Below are positions 18,860-29,507 of a stretch of 64,000 nt of DNA, piece by piece. The stretch comes from Halomonas sp. CH40 (GTDB lineage Bacteria; Pseudomonadota; Gammaproteobacteria; Pseudomonadales; Halomonadaceae), in contig CP112982.1 in assembly GCA_041875495.1 (NCBI GenBank), positions 1,674,001-1,738,000 of the forward strand, in the 5' to 3' direction. The first letter of the stretch is position 1; each line of letters starts with the position of its first letter. The notes below the pieces were generated by a model. That model was given only the letters and a program-made list of their open reading frames with translations. It did not search any database and was not told the DNA's origin. A program made the position numbers and the translations under genes.

Positions 18860-19083
18860 GACAGCCTCCTCACGTCTTGCTTGGTGTGCAGAAATGATTT
18901 TTCTGTTCTCTTTATAAGTGTAGCCAATCAGAGCTTTTCTGATGATATAGATTGAGGATGGGAACAGAATTCGTAAATTAGGCTGATTCCTGGGCGCTGC
19001 CAAAGAAACCAGGTTTGGGGTTAAGGGTTAAAAGCAGTACAATTCTGGTAGAAGGTTTTTTTCAACTCACCGCTGAGGAGCTT

Positions 19084-19551
19084 ATGAGCACTACATTAGC
19101 AGTGGTATTATTGGTGATTGGGTTAGTCGTGGTGATCGGCTTAGGAAGTTATGCCTTGAAACTACGCAAGGAAATCAAGCGTCGCGAAGCGCTTGTTGAA
19201 GAAGAGCAGCGCCGCGCGATTAGCAACAGTCTTGAAAATCTTGACTATGTCGTTGGTGCTCTGGTGCAAGAGCAAGTGGATATCACGGAAGGCTGTTGGC
19301 GTTGCAAGGTGCTGCTCGAAATCATCGATACCCGCCTGGCTGAGCGCCCTGACTTCCAGGCATTTGCAGATGTCTATGAGCGCACACGCCACTTAAAAAC
19401 GCACTCAGCTCGCAGCCAATTAACCCCAAAGGCGCGCCATCAGGAGGATAAAGAACGCCTCGCTGTTGAGGATGAAATGCGTGATGAGGTGCTTGCAGCA
19501 GCGAGAGCAGTCATTGCATGGCGTCAAGAAAATAAACAGCCGCTACATTAG
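19084..19551 (+). CDS. DUF2489 domain membrane protein
   Basis: 155 residues: one N-terminal membrane segment (about 3-24), then a soluble helical domain resembling DUF2489, with NSLENLDYVVGALVQEQVDITEGCWR cut here to DYVVGALVQ and VDITEGCWR, and a later charged DEMRDEVLAAARAV. Function is unknown. The ATG at 19084 has TGAGGAG 5 bp upstream, which decides against a longer frame from 19015. Confidence 0.65.
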   Translation: MSTTLAVVLLVIGLVVVIGLGSYALKLRKEIKRREALVEEEQRRAISNSLENLDYVVGALVQEQVDITEGCWRCKVLLEIIDTRLAERPDFQAFADVYERTRHLKTHSARSQLTPKARHQEDKERLAVEDEMRDEVLAAARAVIAWRQENKQPLH

Positions 19552-19840
19552 ATGATGTTACGTCATTTTATAATTGTTGATTTTTATTTAGGTTTAGAAA
19601 AAAGGCATAATGCTGCTATCAAGGCATTAGCGCCATGATTTTTACTATATTTATAAATCCAGGCACACTGTAGCCACTTAACCTGCTATATTCATAGATG
19701 CGTATTATCACAATCACGTGAGTATTCTCAGTATTGTGCTGTGGGTGTTGGGTTAAGGTGCAAGTTGCCGAGCTGAAATCTGGAATGGTAGCCTCATCAT
19801 TGGCCAAGCTGCCTGTTTTATTATTTTTAAGGAGTTTTAA

Positions 19841-20701
19841 ATGAAAAAATCAACAACTGGCTTGCTCATTGGATCGGCACTGGTAGTAGGTCTTTCTGGT
19901 TGTGCAAGTTCTGCTTCACAGTCAGCTAACTCGGCGTCTGCGAGTTCTGGTAGCGGTATGCACCCATTCGTATGCGGCCTGGCAGGCAGTGTCATCGGTG
20001 GTGCCATTGGATATTCAACCAGCGGTAATTCTGATGAAGACGAAAACACCCTGGTAGGTGCAACTGCTGGTGCCGCAATTGGTGGCCTATTGTGTGCAGA
20101 TCGTACTGTCAAAGCTGAGCCGCAGTGCCCGAGCTACGGCGCTGTCCCTGCTGGTGCAGCTGTAGACGCAGAAGGCTGCCCGCTGGATTCCGATGGTGAC
20201 GGCGTTCCGGATTACCGTGACCAGTGCCCAGGAACACCAGCCGGTGTTTCCGTGAATGCTAATGGTTGCCCGGTCGATTCCGATAATGACGGTGTTCCAG
20301 ATTACCGTGATCAGTGCCCGGATACTCCGGCAGGCGTTGAAGTCAACTCTCTGGGTTGCCCGGATGCTCTGGTACTCGAAGGCGTTAACTTCGAGTTTGA
20401 CTCCTCGCGACTGACAGCAGACGCACAGCAGGTTCTGCGTACTGTAGCAGAGCGTCTGGTCAATAATCCTAATGTCCGCGTCAGCATTGAAGGCCATACC
20501 GATTCACGTGGTAGCGCTGACTATAACAAGCGCCTTTCACAGAGCCGCGCTGAATCTGTTGCCGCTTACCTGAATCAGTTGGGCGTCAGTGCTGATCGCA
20601 TGATGGCTACCGGCTACGGTGAAGAGCGCCCGGTTGCCTCTAATGATACTGCCGCAGGCCGTGCTGAAAACCGTCGTGTTGAACTGGATGAGTGGAACTA
20701 A
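19841..20701 (+). CDS. OmpA-family lipoprotein with calcium-binding-type repeats
   Basis: 286 residues. A lipobox LSGC gives C21 as the lipidated residue. A glycine-zipper segment follows (about 42-90, GSVIGGAIGY and GATAGAAIGG). Two thrombospondin type 3-like repeats DSDGDGVPDYRDQCP and DSDNDGVPDYRDQCP lie at about 115-160. The C-terminal OmpA/Pal domain (about 180-286) has FEFDSSRL and the peptidoglycan-binding EGHTDSRGS. It probably anchors the outer membrane to peptidoglycan. The ATG follows AAGGAG. A strong terminator follows, so it is monocistronic. Confidence 0.88.
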   Translation: MKKSTTGLLIGSALVVGLSGCASSASQSANSASASSGSGMHPFVCGLAGSVIGGAIGYSTSGNSDEDENTLVGATAGAAIGGLLCADRTVKAEPQCPSYGAVPAGAAVDAEGCPLDSDGDGVPDYRDQCPGTPAGVSVNANGCPVDSDNDGVPDYRDQCPDTPAGVEVNSLGCPDALVLEGVNFEFDSSRLTADAQQVLRTVAERLVNNPNVRVSIEGHTDSRGSADYNKRLSQSRAESVAAYLNQLGVSADRMMATGYGEERPVASNDTAAGRAENRRVELDEWN

Positions 20702-20748
20702 TCCCCTCAGGATTATTCTTATCTATCTTGTTTAGGCGATAGTTGATC

Positions 20749-20782
20749 AAAACGCGGAAGGCCATATGCCTTCCGCGTTTTT
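20749..20782 (+). terminator. Terminator after the OmpA-family gene
   Basis: The stem AAAACGCGGAAGGC/GCCTTCCGCGTTTT with a short CATAT loop and a T-run is also A/T flanked on the other side. Confidence 0.85.
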
Positions 20783-20907
20783 GTTGATAGTTATTGATTG
20801 CCTTGCTTTATCCAGATGGTGAGTTTTGCTACCATGCCGCACTGCAACGTGTGGCTGTTTTCTTATTACCTCGAACACGTTTTACTGATACCCATTGATA
20901 GCGATAT

Positions 20908-20928
20908 GTGACCCTTGGTGTGGGTCAC
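20908..20928 (+). promoter_or_regulatory. thrS translational operator: tRNA-Thr anticodon-arm mimic
   Basis: A 7-bp stem GTGACCC/GGGTCAC closes a 7-nt loop TTGGTGT. Counted as an anticodon loop, U is at position 33 and GGU at 34-36, the anticodon of tRNA-Thr(GGU). The core ACCCTTGGT..GGGT matches the E. coli tRNA-Thr(GGU) anticodon arm, as I recall it, at 13 of 15 positions. It lies 24 nt before the thrS ATG. E. coli ThrRS represses its own mRNA by binding such a mimic near the ribosome binding site; the same is inferred here. Confidence 0.7.
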
Positions 20929-20952
20929 CACTGCGCTCAAGGAATTACCCGA

Positions 20953-22875
20953 ATGCCTATTGTGACTCTGCCTGATGGCAGCCAACGTGAATTTTCCGAG
21001 CCGCTTTCTATCATGCAGCTGGCAGCATCTATTGGCCCTGGTTTGGCCAAAGCCTGCATTGCTGGCAAGATTGACGGCGAGCTGGTAGATGCTGCAGACC
21101 TGATCGAACGTGATGCCAAAGTGGCTATTATCACGGCTCGCGACCAGGAGGGGGTAGAGATCATTCGCCACTCCTGCGCTCACCTGATAGGTCATGCAGT
21201 GAAGCAGTTATACCCCAATGCAAAAATGGCCATTGGTCCGGTTATTGATGACGGCTTCTATTACGATATTGAATTTGCTGACTCAATCACGCCGGATGAT
21301 CTGACGGCGATTGAAGCACGGATGAAGGTGCTGATTGATCACGAATACGACGTTGTTCGTGAATATGTTGATCGTGATAAGGCCATGCTGACCTTCCTGC
21401 ATCGTAATGAGCCTTACAAACAGGAAATTGTACGCGATATTCCTGAAGAGGCCGCTATTCGCCTCTATCATCATGAAGAATACACCGATATGTGCCGTGG
21501 GCCCCATGTGCCCAATACGCGCCACCTGAAAGCCTTCAAGCTGACCAAGTTGGCGGGTGCCTATTGGCGGGGTGATGCTGAAAATACCATGTTGACGCGT
21601 ATTTACGGTACAGCCTGGGCCGATAAAAAGCAGCTTAAAGCCTATTTGCTGCGTCTTGAAGAAGCAGAAAAGCGTGATCACCGTAAGCTGGCGCGAAAAA
21701 TGGATCTTTTCCATTTGCAGGAAGAAGCGCCAGGCATGGTGTTTTGGCACCCCAATGGCTGGATCATGTACCAGGCGCTTGAAGAGTACATGCGCAAAAT
21801 CCAGCGTGAACATGGCTACCAGGAAATCAAAACGCCGCAGGTCGTTGATTTATCGCTGTGGAAGAAATCTGGCCACTGGGGGCACTACAGTGAGCTGATG
21901 TTCACCACGGAGTCCGAAAAACGCGAATATGCCGTCAAGCCGATGAACTGCCCCTGTCATGTTCAGGTCTTTAACCAGGGGCTGAAGAGTTACCGGGATC
22001 TCCCTCTGCGTCTTGCCGAGTTTGGCAGCTGCCACCGTAATGAACCTTCTGGCTCTTTGCATGGTCTGATGCGGGTGCGCGGTTTTACTCAGGATGATGC
22101 GCATATCTTCTGTACCGAAAGCCAGATCCAGAAAGAGGCTGAAGCCTTCATCGCCCTGACGCTGGAAGTCTACAAGACGCTGGGCTTTGAAGACGTTGAA
22201 CTCAAGCTTTCAACGCGGCCAGAAGATTTTCTGGGAGAGGCCAAGCTTTGGGATCGAGCCGAACAGGGGTTGGAAGCCGCTTTGGAAGCGACTGGCCTGG
22301 AGTGGGAGCTACAGCCCGGTGAAGGAGCCTTCTATGGGCCGAAAATCGAGTTCGCGTTGAGAGATTGCCTGAATCGTGTCTGGCAGTGTGGTACCTTACA
22401 GCTGGACTTTAATTTACCAGGGCGCCTGGGCGCTCAATTTGTCGATGAAGATGGTGTACGTAAAACGCCTGTCATGCTTCATCGTGCAATTCTGGGTTCT
22501 TTTGAACGCTTCCTGGGTATTCTGATTGAGCATTATGCGGGTGCTATGCCTTTATGGCTTGCTCCACAGCAAGCTGTCATCATGACAATTACTGATGCTC
22601 AACGTGAATATGCGTTAAACTTGGAAAAACGTTTGCAAAAAAGTGGTCTTCGGGCCAATGCGGACTTGAGGAACGAGAAAATCGGCTTTAAAATCCGTGA
22701 GCATACGTTACAGAAAGTTCCCTATCTCCTTGTGGTAGGAGATAAGGAAGTTGAAGCTGACTCAGTGGCCGTACGTACACGTAGCGGCGAAAACCTCGGC
22801 ACCATGACGATTGATGAACTCATCAAACGCCTTGAGGTAGAGAGAGCAGCCCTGGCGACATCGTCAATTGCCTAA
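20953..22875 (+). CDS. thrS: ThrS, threonyl-tRNA synthetase
   Basis: 640 residues (E. coli 642). It charges tRNA-Thr and edits mischarged seryl-tRNA-Thr. Domains: TGS (1-61, beginning [10 protein letters not shown]), second additional/editing domain with [10 protein letters not shown], class II catalytic core with zinc-binding [10 protein letters not shown], and the C-terminal anticodon-binding domain. The start is the ATG at 20953, matching the family N-terminus, with AAGGA upstream. A frame opening at 20908 is not used because it would run through the operator hairpin. First gene of the thrS-infC-rpmI-rplT-pheST-ihfA cluster. Confidence 0.97.
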   Translation: MPIVTLPDGSQREFSEPLSIMQLAASIGPGLAKACIAGKIDGELVDAADLIERDAKVAIITARDQEGVEIIRHSCAHLIGHAVKQLYPNAKMAIGPVIDDGFYYDIEFADSITPDDLTAIEARMKVLIDHEYDVVREYVDRDKAMLTFLHRNEPYKQEIVRDIPEEAAIRLYHHEEYTDMCRGPHVPNTRHLKAFKLTKLAGAYWRGDAENTMLTRIYGTAWADKKQLKAYLLRLEEAEKRDHRKLARKMDLFHLQEEAPGMVFWHPNGWIMYQALEEYMRKIQREHGYQEIKTPQVVDLSLWKKSGHWGHYSELMFTTESEKREYAVKPMNCPCHVQVFNQGLKSYRDLPLRLAEFGSCHRNEPSGSLHGLMRVRGFTQDDAHIFCTESQIQKEAEAFIALTLEVYKTLGFEDVELKLSTRPEDFLGEAKLWDRAEQGLEAALEATGLEWELQPGEGAFYGPKIEFALRDCLNRVWQCGTLQLDFNLPGRLGAQFVDEDGVRKTPVMLHRAILGSFERFLGILIEHYAGAMPLWLAPQQAVIMTITDAQREYALNLEKRLQKSGLRANADLRNEKIGFKIREHTLQKVPYLLVVGDKEVEADSVAVRTRSGENLGTMTIDELIKRLEVERAALATSSIA

Positions 22876-22887
22876 GGAGACGGAACG

Positions 22888-23427
22888 ATCAAGCGAAGCA
22901 ACCAGCGTGGGCGTCCACAAGAAAAACGCCCCCCAATGAACGAGAGAATTACCGAAACTGAAGTGCGCCTCATCGCCAGCGATGGTGAGCAGTTGGGGGT
23001 TGTACCCACAACTGAAGCGCTTGAGCGCGCTGAAGCAGAAGGTATGGATCTTGTGCAAATTTCCAATGCCGATCCGATTGTTTGCAAGATCATGGATTAC
23101 GGTAAATTTGTTTTTGAGCAGAAGAAGCAGAAAGCTGCTCAGAAAAAGAAGCAGAAACAGATTCAGGTCAAGGAAGTCAAATTCCGGCCTGGCACCGACG
23201 AGGGTGACTATCAGGTGAAGTTGAAAAACCTGATCCGATTCCTTGAAGGTGGTGACAAGGGGAAAGTCACATTGCGTTTTCGTGGTCGTGAAATGGCGCA
23301 CCAAGACATTGGCCGCAAGCTGATGGAAAGGATAGCCTCAGACCTCGAAGAGATCGGAACGGTTGAAGCCTTCCCGAAAATGGAAGGCCGCCAGATGATC
23401 ATGATCCTGGCCCCAAAGAAGAAGTGA
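22888..23427 (+). CDS. infC: InfC, translation initiation factor IF-3 (AUC start)
   Basis: IF-3 binds the 30S subunit, keeps subunits apart and monitors start-codon pairing. With an ATC start at 22888 the product has 179 residues, the family length (E. coli 180). AAGGAGA lies 6-7 bp upstream of this ATC, and the next residues [14 protein letters not shown] form the basic N-terminus expected. The first ATG (22936) would remove 16 residues and has no ribosome binding site. E. coli infC uses AUU, which lets IF-3 repress its own translation; AUC should act in the same way. Gap to thrS is 12 bp. Confidence 0.92.
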   Translation: MKRSNQRGRPQEKRPPMNERITETEVRLIASDGEQLGVVPTTEALERAEAEGMDLVQISNADPIVCKIMDYGKFVFEQKKQKAAQKKKQKQIQVKEVKFRPGTDEGDYQVKLKNLIRFLEGGDKGKVTLRFRGREMAHQDIGRKLMERIASDLEEIGTVEAFPKMEGRQMIMILAPKKK

Positions 23428-23508
23428 TCCGACGGCTCTTTAAACGCGCCACAACCACGGTTGTGGCTGGCCTTGGGTTTTCTAAAAAATATCGAGCGGA
23501 GTTATCTC

Positions 23509-23703
23509 ATGCCGAAAATCAAAACCAATAGTGGCGCTGCCAAGCGCTTCAAGAAGACAGCAAATGGCTTCAAGCACAAGCAGTCTTTTCGTAGCCACAT
23601 CCTGACCAAGAAGTCGACCAAGCGTAAGCGTCAACTGCGCGGTATGAAGCAGATTCATGACGCAGACAAGGCGCTGATCCAGCGTATGCTGCCGAATCTT
23701 TAA
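23509..23703 (+). CDS. rpmI: RpmI, 50S ribosomal protein L35
   Basis: 64 residues beginning [17 protein letters not shown], extremely basic, a full-length bL35. The ATG at 23509 matches the family start; GCGGAG lies upstream. It lies between infC and rplT, as in most gammaproteobacteria, where L20 can repress rpmI translation by binding its leader. Confidence 0.96.
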   Translation: MPKIKTNSGAAKRFKKTANGFKHKQSFRSHILTKKSTKRKRQLRGMKQIHDADKALIQRMLPNL

Positions 23704-23768
23704 TTTTTCGGGATTTCTTTTTTGAGCACCATTTTCAGTGTGCTCATCGTTAATGTCAGGAGTGTGTT

Positions 23769-24122
23769 ATGACCCGTGTCAAACGTGGCGTTGTTGCCCG
23801 TCGTCGTCACAAGAAAGTGCTGAAGCAGGCTAAAGGCTATTATGGAGCACGTTCGCGCGTCTTTCGTGTAGCCAAGCAGGCGGTTATCAAGGCTGGTCAG
23901 TATGCTTATCGCGACCGTCGTAATCGCAAGCGTCAATTCCGTGCGCTGTGGATTCAGCGTATCAATGCTGGCGCGCGTCAACACGGCATGTCTTACAGCC
24001 GTTTTGTTGGCGCCCTGAAGAAAGCCGGTATCGAAATTGATCGTAAAGTGCTTGCCGATCTGGCCGTTCACGAGAAAGCTGCTTTTGCGGCTATCGTGGA
24101 AAAAGCCAAGGCTGCCCAGTAA
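23769..24122 (+). CDS. rplT: RplT, 50S ribosomal protein L20
   Basis: 117 residues, full-length bL20, starting [17 protein letters not shown]. It binds 23S rRNA early in 50S assembly and is known in E. coli to repress the rpmI-rplT mRNA. The ATG has AGGAG 6-8 bp upstream. The stop is followed within 8-12 bp by a Phe-containing mini-ORF and then an attenuator before pheS. Confidence 0.97.
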   Translation: MTRVKRGVVARRRHKKVLKQAKGYYGARSRVFRVAKQAVIKAGQYAYRDRRNRKRQFRALWIQRINAGARQHGMSYSRFVGALKKAGIEIDRKVLADLAVHEKAAFAAIVEKAKAAQ

Positions 24123-24142
24123 GGTTTCTATGCATGGCATTT

Positions 24143-25339
<1,197 letters not shown>

Positions 25340-25365
25340 TTCCGCTGCCGATAACAGGAAGCTCT

Positions 25366-27747
25366 ATGAAATTTTCTGAACAATGGCTGCGTGAGTGGGT
25401 GTCTCCGCAGCTTGATACACAAGCCATGGCTGACCAGATTACTATGGCGGGCCTGGAGGTTGACGCTGTTGAACCTGTGGCTGCTGCCTTTACGGGTGTT
25501 GTGGTAGCGGAAGTGGTCGCCAAGGACAAGCATCCTGATGCGGATAAACTCAATGTCTGTCTGGTGAACGATGGCTCTCCTGAGCCCGTCCAGGTTGTCT
25601 GCGGTGCACCAAATGTTGCGGTAGGGCAGAAGGTTCCGTTTGCTCAGGTCGGTGGCGTTTTGCCGGGCGACTTCAAGATCAAGAAAGCCAAGCTGCGTGG
25701 CGTTGAATCACGTGGCATGATTTGCTCGGAGTCTGAACTTGGTCTGGTTGAAGAAACCTCACCCGGTATTTTTGTGCTGTCTGAAGACGCACCGACAGGC
25801 GAGCCGCTACGCACCTATATGGGGCTTGATGATCACACCATTGAGGTTGATCTGACCCCAAATCGCGGTGATTGCCTGAGCCTTAAAGGGCTCGCCCGTG
25901 AGGTTGGCGTTCTGAATCAGCTGGATGTTACTGGCCCTGAAATAACGCAGGTAGCGGCAAGTTTTGATGAGACCTTCCTTGTCAGTGTGGAAGCGCCTAC
26001 GCTGTGTCCGCGCTATCTTGGTCGCCTGATTCGTGGCGTTGATGTCAGTGCCCAGACGCCTTTATGGATGGTTGAGCGGCTGCGTCGCAGTGGTATTCGC
26101 TCGATAGATCCGGTCGTCGACGTTACCAACTATGTGATGCTGGAGCTTGGCCAGCCAATGCATGCCTTCGACCGTGAAAACCTCAATGGCAAGATCATTG
26201 TGCGTCTGGCGCGGGAGGGCGAACGTCTGGTACTGCTGGATGGCCAGGAAGTTACCCTGCGCCCGGAAACGCTACTGATTGCCGATCAAAACGGCCCGTT
26301 GGCTCTGGCAGGGGTGATGGGGGGTGAGAATTCGGGCATTAACCCGAATACCCAGACAATTTTCCTTGAGTCCGCTTTCTTCACACCGCTGGCGGTGGCT
26401 GGCCAGGCGCGCTCCTATGGGCTGCATACGGATGCCTCTCATCGCTTCGAACGTGGTGTTGATCCGGCACTAACTGAACTGGCCGTTGAGCGGGCGACCC
26501 AGCTACTGCTGGATATCTGCGGTGGCGAAGCCGGGCCAATCAAGGGTGTCAGCGATGCTTCTGCGCTGCCATCCGAGCGGGCGATTACTTTCCGCGAAGC
26601 GCGTTTGAGTGAAGCGCTCAGCAAGTCTTTGCCACGTGAAGAGGTGAGCGATATTCTGGTGCGTCTGGGCATGCAGGTCAGCGAAACGCCTGAAGGCTGG
26701 CACGTTGTTGTGCCGAGCTGGCGGTTTGATATCGCCATTGAGGAAGACCTGATTGAAGAAGTAGCGCGCATCCATGGCTATAACAACCTTCCGGTACGTC
26801 GTCCGGCTGCCCGGTTGGCGTTAAAACCTCAAGGTGAAGCCCGTATCTCCCAGGTTCAGCTTCGTCATCAGATGGTCGCACGTGGTTATCAGGAAGCCGT
26901 TACCTACAGCTTTGTGGCGCCTGATTTGCAGAAGACGCTGTTGCCAGAGGCGGTTTCTCCTGAGTTGGCCAATCCGATTTCTACGGATCTGTCAGTGATG
27001 CGTGCCAGCCTTTTCCCTGGCTTGGTGCGCGCCTTGATGCATAACCTTAACCGTCAGCAAACCCGTGTGCGCCTGTTTGAAACCGGGCTGGTGTTCAATG
27101 GCCCGCTTGATGACCTGGATCAGACGCCCATGTTGGGGGCCATCGTTTGTGGCTCGCGTTATCCTGAAGGATGGAGCGGCGATAAGCAAAACGCTGACTT
27201 CTACGATCTGAAAGGTGACCTGGAAAGCCTGATTGCCGTGGGCGGACAGTCAGACGCCTGGCGTTTTGAAGCGGCTGATCATCCCTCGCTACACCCTGGG
27301 CAGTGTGCTCGGGTGGTGCATGATGGGCAAACGGCAGGTTGGATTGGCAGGCTGCACCCGGAAGTGCGCGGAAAACTGGGTCTGAAAGTCGATGCCCTGT
27401 TGTTTGAAGTACGTCTGGATGCCTTGAGCGAAGGTGCAATACCTGCCTTTGAGCCGCTGTCGCGCCAGCCGGAAGTACGCCGTGACCTGGCCTTTACCGT
27501 GGCCGAGGAAGTGCCCGTGCAGGCATTACTGGATATGGCGCGCTCCCATGCCGGTGAGCATCTCAAGCAGGTCAGGCTGTTTGACGTTTATGCAGGAAAA
27601 GGTGTGGCTGAAGGACATAAGAGTATCGCCTTAGGCTTGACCTGGCAGCATCCTTCGCGCACCCTTAATGATGATGAAATCAATCAGTTGGTCGATGTCA
27701 TCGTCATGCAGGCGCGCGAGCAGCATAGCGCAGAATTGCGCAGTTGA
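25366..27747 (+). CDS. pheT: PheT, phenylalanyl-tRNA synthetase beta subunit
   Basis: 793 residues (E. coli 795). Domains in order: N-terminal region with an EMAP/tRNA-binding fold (about 40-150, DKHPDADKLNVC), B3/B4 editing domain, B5 domain, inactive catalytic-like core and a C-terminal FDX-ACB anticodon-binding domain that begins near PLSRQPEVRRDLAF. ATG with AGGAAG upstream. Transcribed with pheS and ihfA. Confidence 0.97.
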   Translation: MKFSEQWLREWVSPQLDTQAMADQITMAGLEVDAVEPVAAAFTGVVVAEVVAKDKHPDADKLNVCLVNDGSPEPVQVVCGAPNVAVGQKVPFAQVGGVLPGDFKIKKAKLRGVESRGMICSESELGLVEETSPGIFVLSEDAPTGEPLRTYMGLDDHTIEVDLTPNRGDCLSLKGLAREVGVLNQLDVTGPEITQVAASFDETFLVSVEAPTLCPRYLGRLIRGVDVSAQTPLWMVERLRRSGIRSIDPVVDVTNYVMLELGQPMHAFDRENLNGKIIVRLAREGERLVLLDGQEVTLRPETLLIADQNGPLALAGVMGGENSGINPNTQTIFLESAFFTPLAVAGQARSYGLHTDASHRFERGVDPALTELAVERATQLLLDICGGEAGPIKGVSDASALPSERAITFREARLSEALSKSLPREEVSDILVRLGMQVSETPEGWHVVVPSWRFDIAIEEDLIEEVARIHGYNNLPVRRPAARLALKPQGEARISQVQLRHQMVARGYQEAVTYSFVAPDLQKTLLPEAVSPELANPISTDLSVMRASLFPGLVRALMHNLNRQQTRVRLFETGLVFNGPLDDLDQTPMLGAIVCGSRYPEGWSGDKQNADFYDLKGDLESLIAVGGQSDAWRFEAADHPSLHPGQCARVVHDGQTAGWIGRLHPEVRGKLGLKVDALLFEVRLDALSEGAIPAFEPLSRQPEVRRDLAFTVAEEVPVQALLDMARSHAGEHLKQVRLFDVYAGKGVAEGHKSIALGLTWQHPSRTLNDDEINQLVDVIVMQAREQHSAELRS

Positions 27748-27816
27748 TCAGAGTGCGCCATCCTGCTTTACTGAGACCAGACACTGGGGCCAAGCGCTGG
27801 TGATAAGGAGATACCC

Positions 27817-28113
27817 ATGGGGGCGTTGACAAAAGCAGAACTTGCAGAGCATCTACACACCGAGTTGTCGCTTTCCAAGCGTGAAGCAAAGGCAATGGTG
27901 GAAGCGTTCTTCGAAGAGATTCGTGCCTGTTTGCGTGAAAATGAACAGGTAAAGCTTTCCGGCTTTGGCAACTTTGATTTGCGTGACAAGCGTGAGCGTC
28001 CCGGTAGAAATCCTAAAACTGGCGAAGAAATTCCCATTTCGGCTCGTCGGGTAGTAACGTTCCGCCCCGGCCAGAAGCTGAAACAGCAGGTCGAGACATT
28101 TGATGGCCAATAG
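27817..28113 (+). CDS. ihfA: IhfA, integration host factor alpha subunit
   Basis: 98 residues, the full HU/IHF fold. IHF-alpha pairs with IHF-beta to bend DNA at specific sites. Typical features are [10 protein letters not shown] at the front and the DNA-intercalating arm with [12 protein letters not shown] near residues 63-74. AAGGAG lies 6-7 bp upstream. It ends the translation cluster, as in most gammaproteobacteria, and a strong terminator follows. Confidence 0.96.
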   Translation: MGALTKAELAEHLHTELSLSKREAKAMVEAFFEEIRACLRENEQVKLSGFGNFDLRDKRERPGRNPKTGEEIPISARRVVTFRPGQKLKQQVETFDGQ

Positions 28114-28190
28114 ACGTTCTCACTGATGGTTCGTTAAGCGAGTATCAACAACGCCATCAAGGTCACTGTTACGTCATTTGTTACCAGTAG

Positions 28191-28222
28191 AAAAGGGCGC
28201 CAACTTTTGGCGCCCTTTTTTC
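28191..28222 (+). terminator. ihfA terminator
   Basis: The stem AAAAGGGCGCC/GGCGCCCTTTT with a 7-nt loop and a T-run. Confidence 0.88.
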
Positions 28223-28370
28223 GGCTTGACCCTGGGCAGCCACTCGATGCTGTGACAACCCGAAAAACGCGTCAAGTATCGTCTAGGCGGGCGGTAAACC
28301 TTGGAACCCTCTCACGGCACTATCAACAGGGCAGGGGTTATCAGTTGTCAACGCTATTGGGACATAACTC

Positions 28371-29492
28371 ATGCAGAAAACAGACACCGTAATCGTGGGA
28401 GCTGGCCTGGCGGGTCTATATGCGGCTCACTTGCTTGAAAAAAGAGGCGTGACGGACATTGTGCTGCTTGAAGCGCGTGAGACATTGGGTGGCCGTATCG
28501 TTTCGACTTCGCCGGGTCATCTTGCTTTCCCCGCTGCGGAAATGGTCGGGTTTGATTTGGGGCCATCCTGGTTCTGGCCTGGCTTTCAACATCAGATGGC
28601 GGAGCTTGTTCAAACTTTGGGGTTGCAGGCGTTTGCCCAGTTTGAACAAGGCGATATGCTGATTGAGCGATCATCGTCAATGGCTGCGCAGCGTGTACAG
28701 GGCTTTGTGAATTCACCGCCTTCAATGCGCCTGGTGGGGGGGATGCAGGCGTTGACACAAGCCCTCTATCAGTCACTTGAAAACACCAGTGTGATGTTCG
28801 GTCAGCCGGTGCAAGCGCTGCATAGGGCGGCATCTGATGTGGAAGTTCATAGTCAGGATGCTCACGGCAAACGTCATACCTTGCACGCTGATCAGGTGCT
28901 GCTGGCCATTCCGCCGCGTTTGGCGGCCAACCTGGCATTTTCACCCGCCTTGCCGGCTGAGCTTTCCAGTCAGTGGCAAAATACGCCGACCTGGATGGCA
29001 CCGCATGCCAAATACGTGGCGTTATTTGATACGCCTTTCTGGCGCGCTCAAGGCCTTTCGGGCGAAGCCCGCAGCCTGAGTGGCCCCTTGGGCGAGATTC
29101 ATGATGCCTCCATGCCGGATGGAAAAGCGGCTTTGTTCGGCTTTTTTAACACGCCAGCGGCCACGCGTCAGCGTATGGGTAATGATGTTCTTATTCAGGA
29201 GTGTCGTGCCCAGTTATCTCGCCTGTTTGGCCCCCAAGCCGCTCATCCTGATGTTGATACCATCAAGGATTGGGCCTATGAGCCTTATACCACCACGCAA
29301 GATGACAGACAGGGATCGTCTGGCCAGCACCCAACGGCACCGGCCATCAAAGCACAAGACGGCGTCTGGAGCGGTCGCCTGATTGGCATTGGGAGCGAGT
29401 GGGGGCAGCAGTTTCCAGGCTATCTGGCGGGGGCAATAGAGGCTGCTAGCGCAGGCGTTGAAGCAATCCTTCGGCCGCAAGCGGCAAGATAG
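28371..29492 (+). CDS. FAD-dependent amine oxidase family protein
   Basis: 373 residues with an N-terminal dinucleotide-binding site VIVGAGLAGLYAA, followed by the GGRI motif (LEARETLGGRI) typical of flavin amine oxidases. A C-terminal GIGSEWGQQFPGYLAGAIEAA forms the second FAD-contacting segment. The protein is shorter than typical monoamine oxidases (about 450-500 residues). The substrate is unknown, and no signal peptide is seen, so it should be cytoplasmic. The start has only a weak ribosome binding site (TTGGGA). Confidence 0.82.
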   Translation: MQKTDTVIVGAGLAGLYAAHLLEKRGVTDIVLLEARETLGGRIVSTSPGHLAFPAAEMVGFDLGPSWFWPGFQHQMAELVQTLGLQAFAQFEQGDMLIERSSSMAAQRVQGFVNSPPSMRLVGGMQALTQALYQSLENTSVMFGQPVQALHRAASDVEVHSQDAHGKRHTLHADQVLLAIPPRLAANLAFSPALPAELSSQWQNTPTWMAPHAKYVALFDTPFWRAQGLSGEARSLSGPLGEIHDASMPDGKAALFGFFNTPAATRQRMGNDVLIQECRAQLSRLFGPQAAHPDVDTIKDWAYEPYTTTQDDRQGSSGQHPTAPAIKAQDGVWSGRLIGIGSEWGQQFPGYLAGAIEAASAGVEAILRPQAAR

Positions 29493-29507
29493 GTGGTAAT
29501 GACCATG

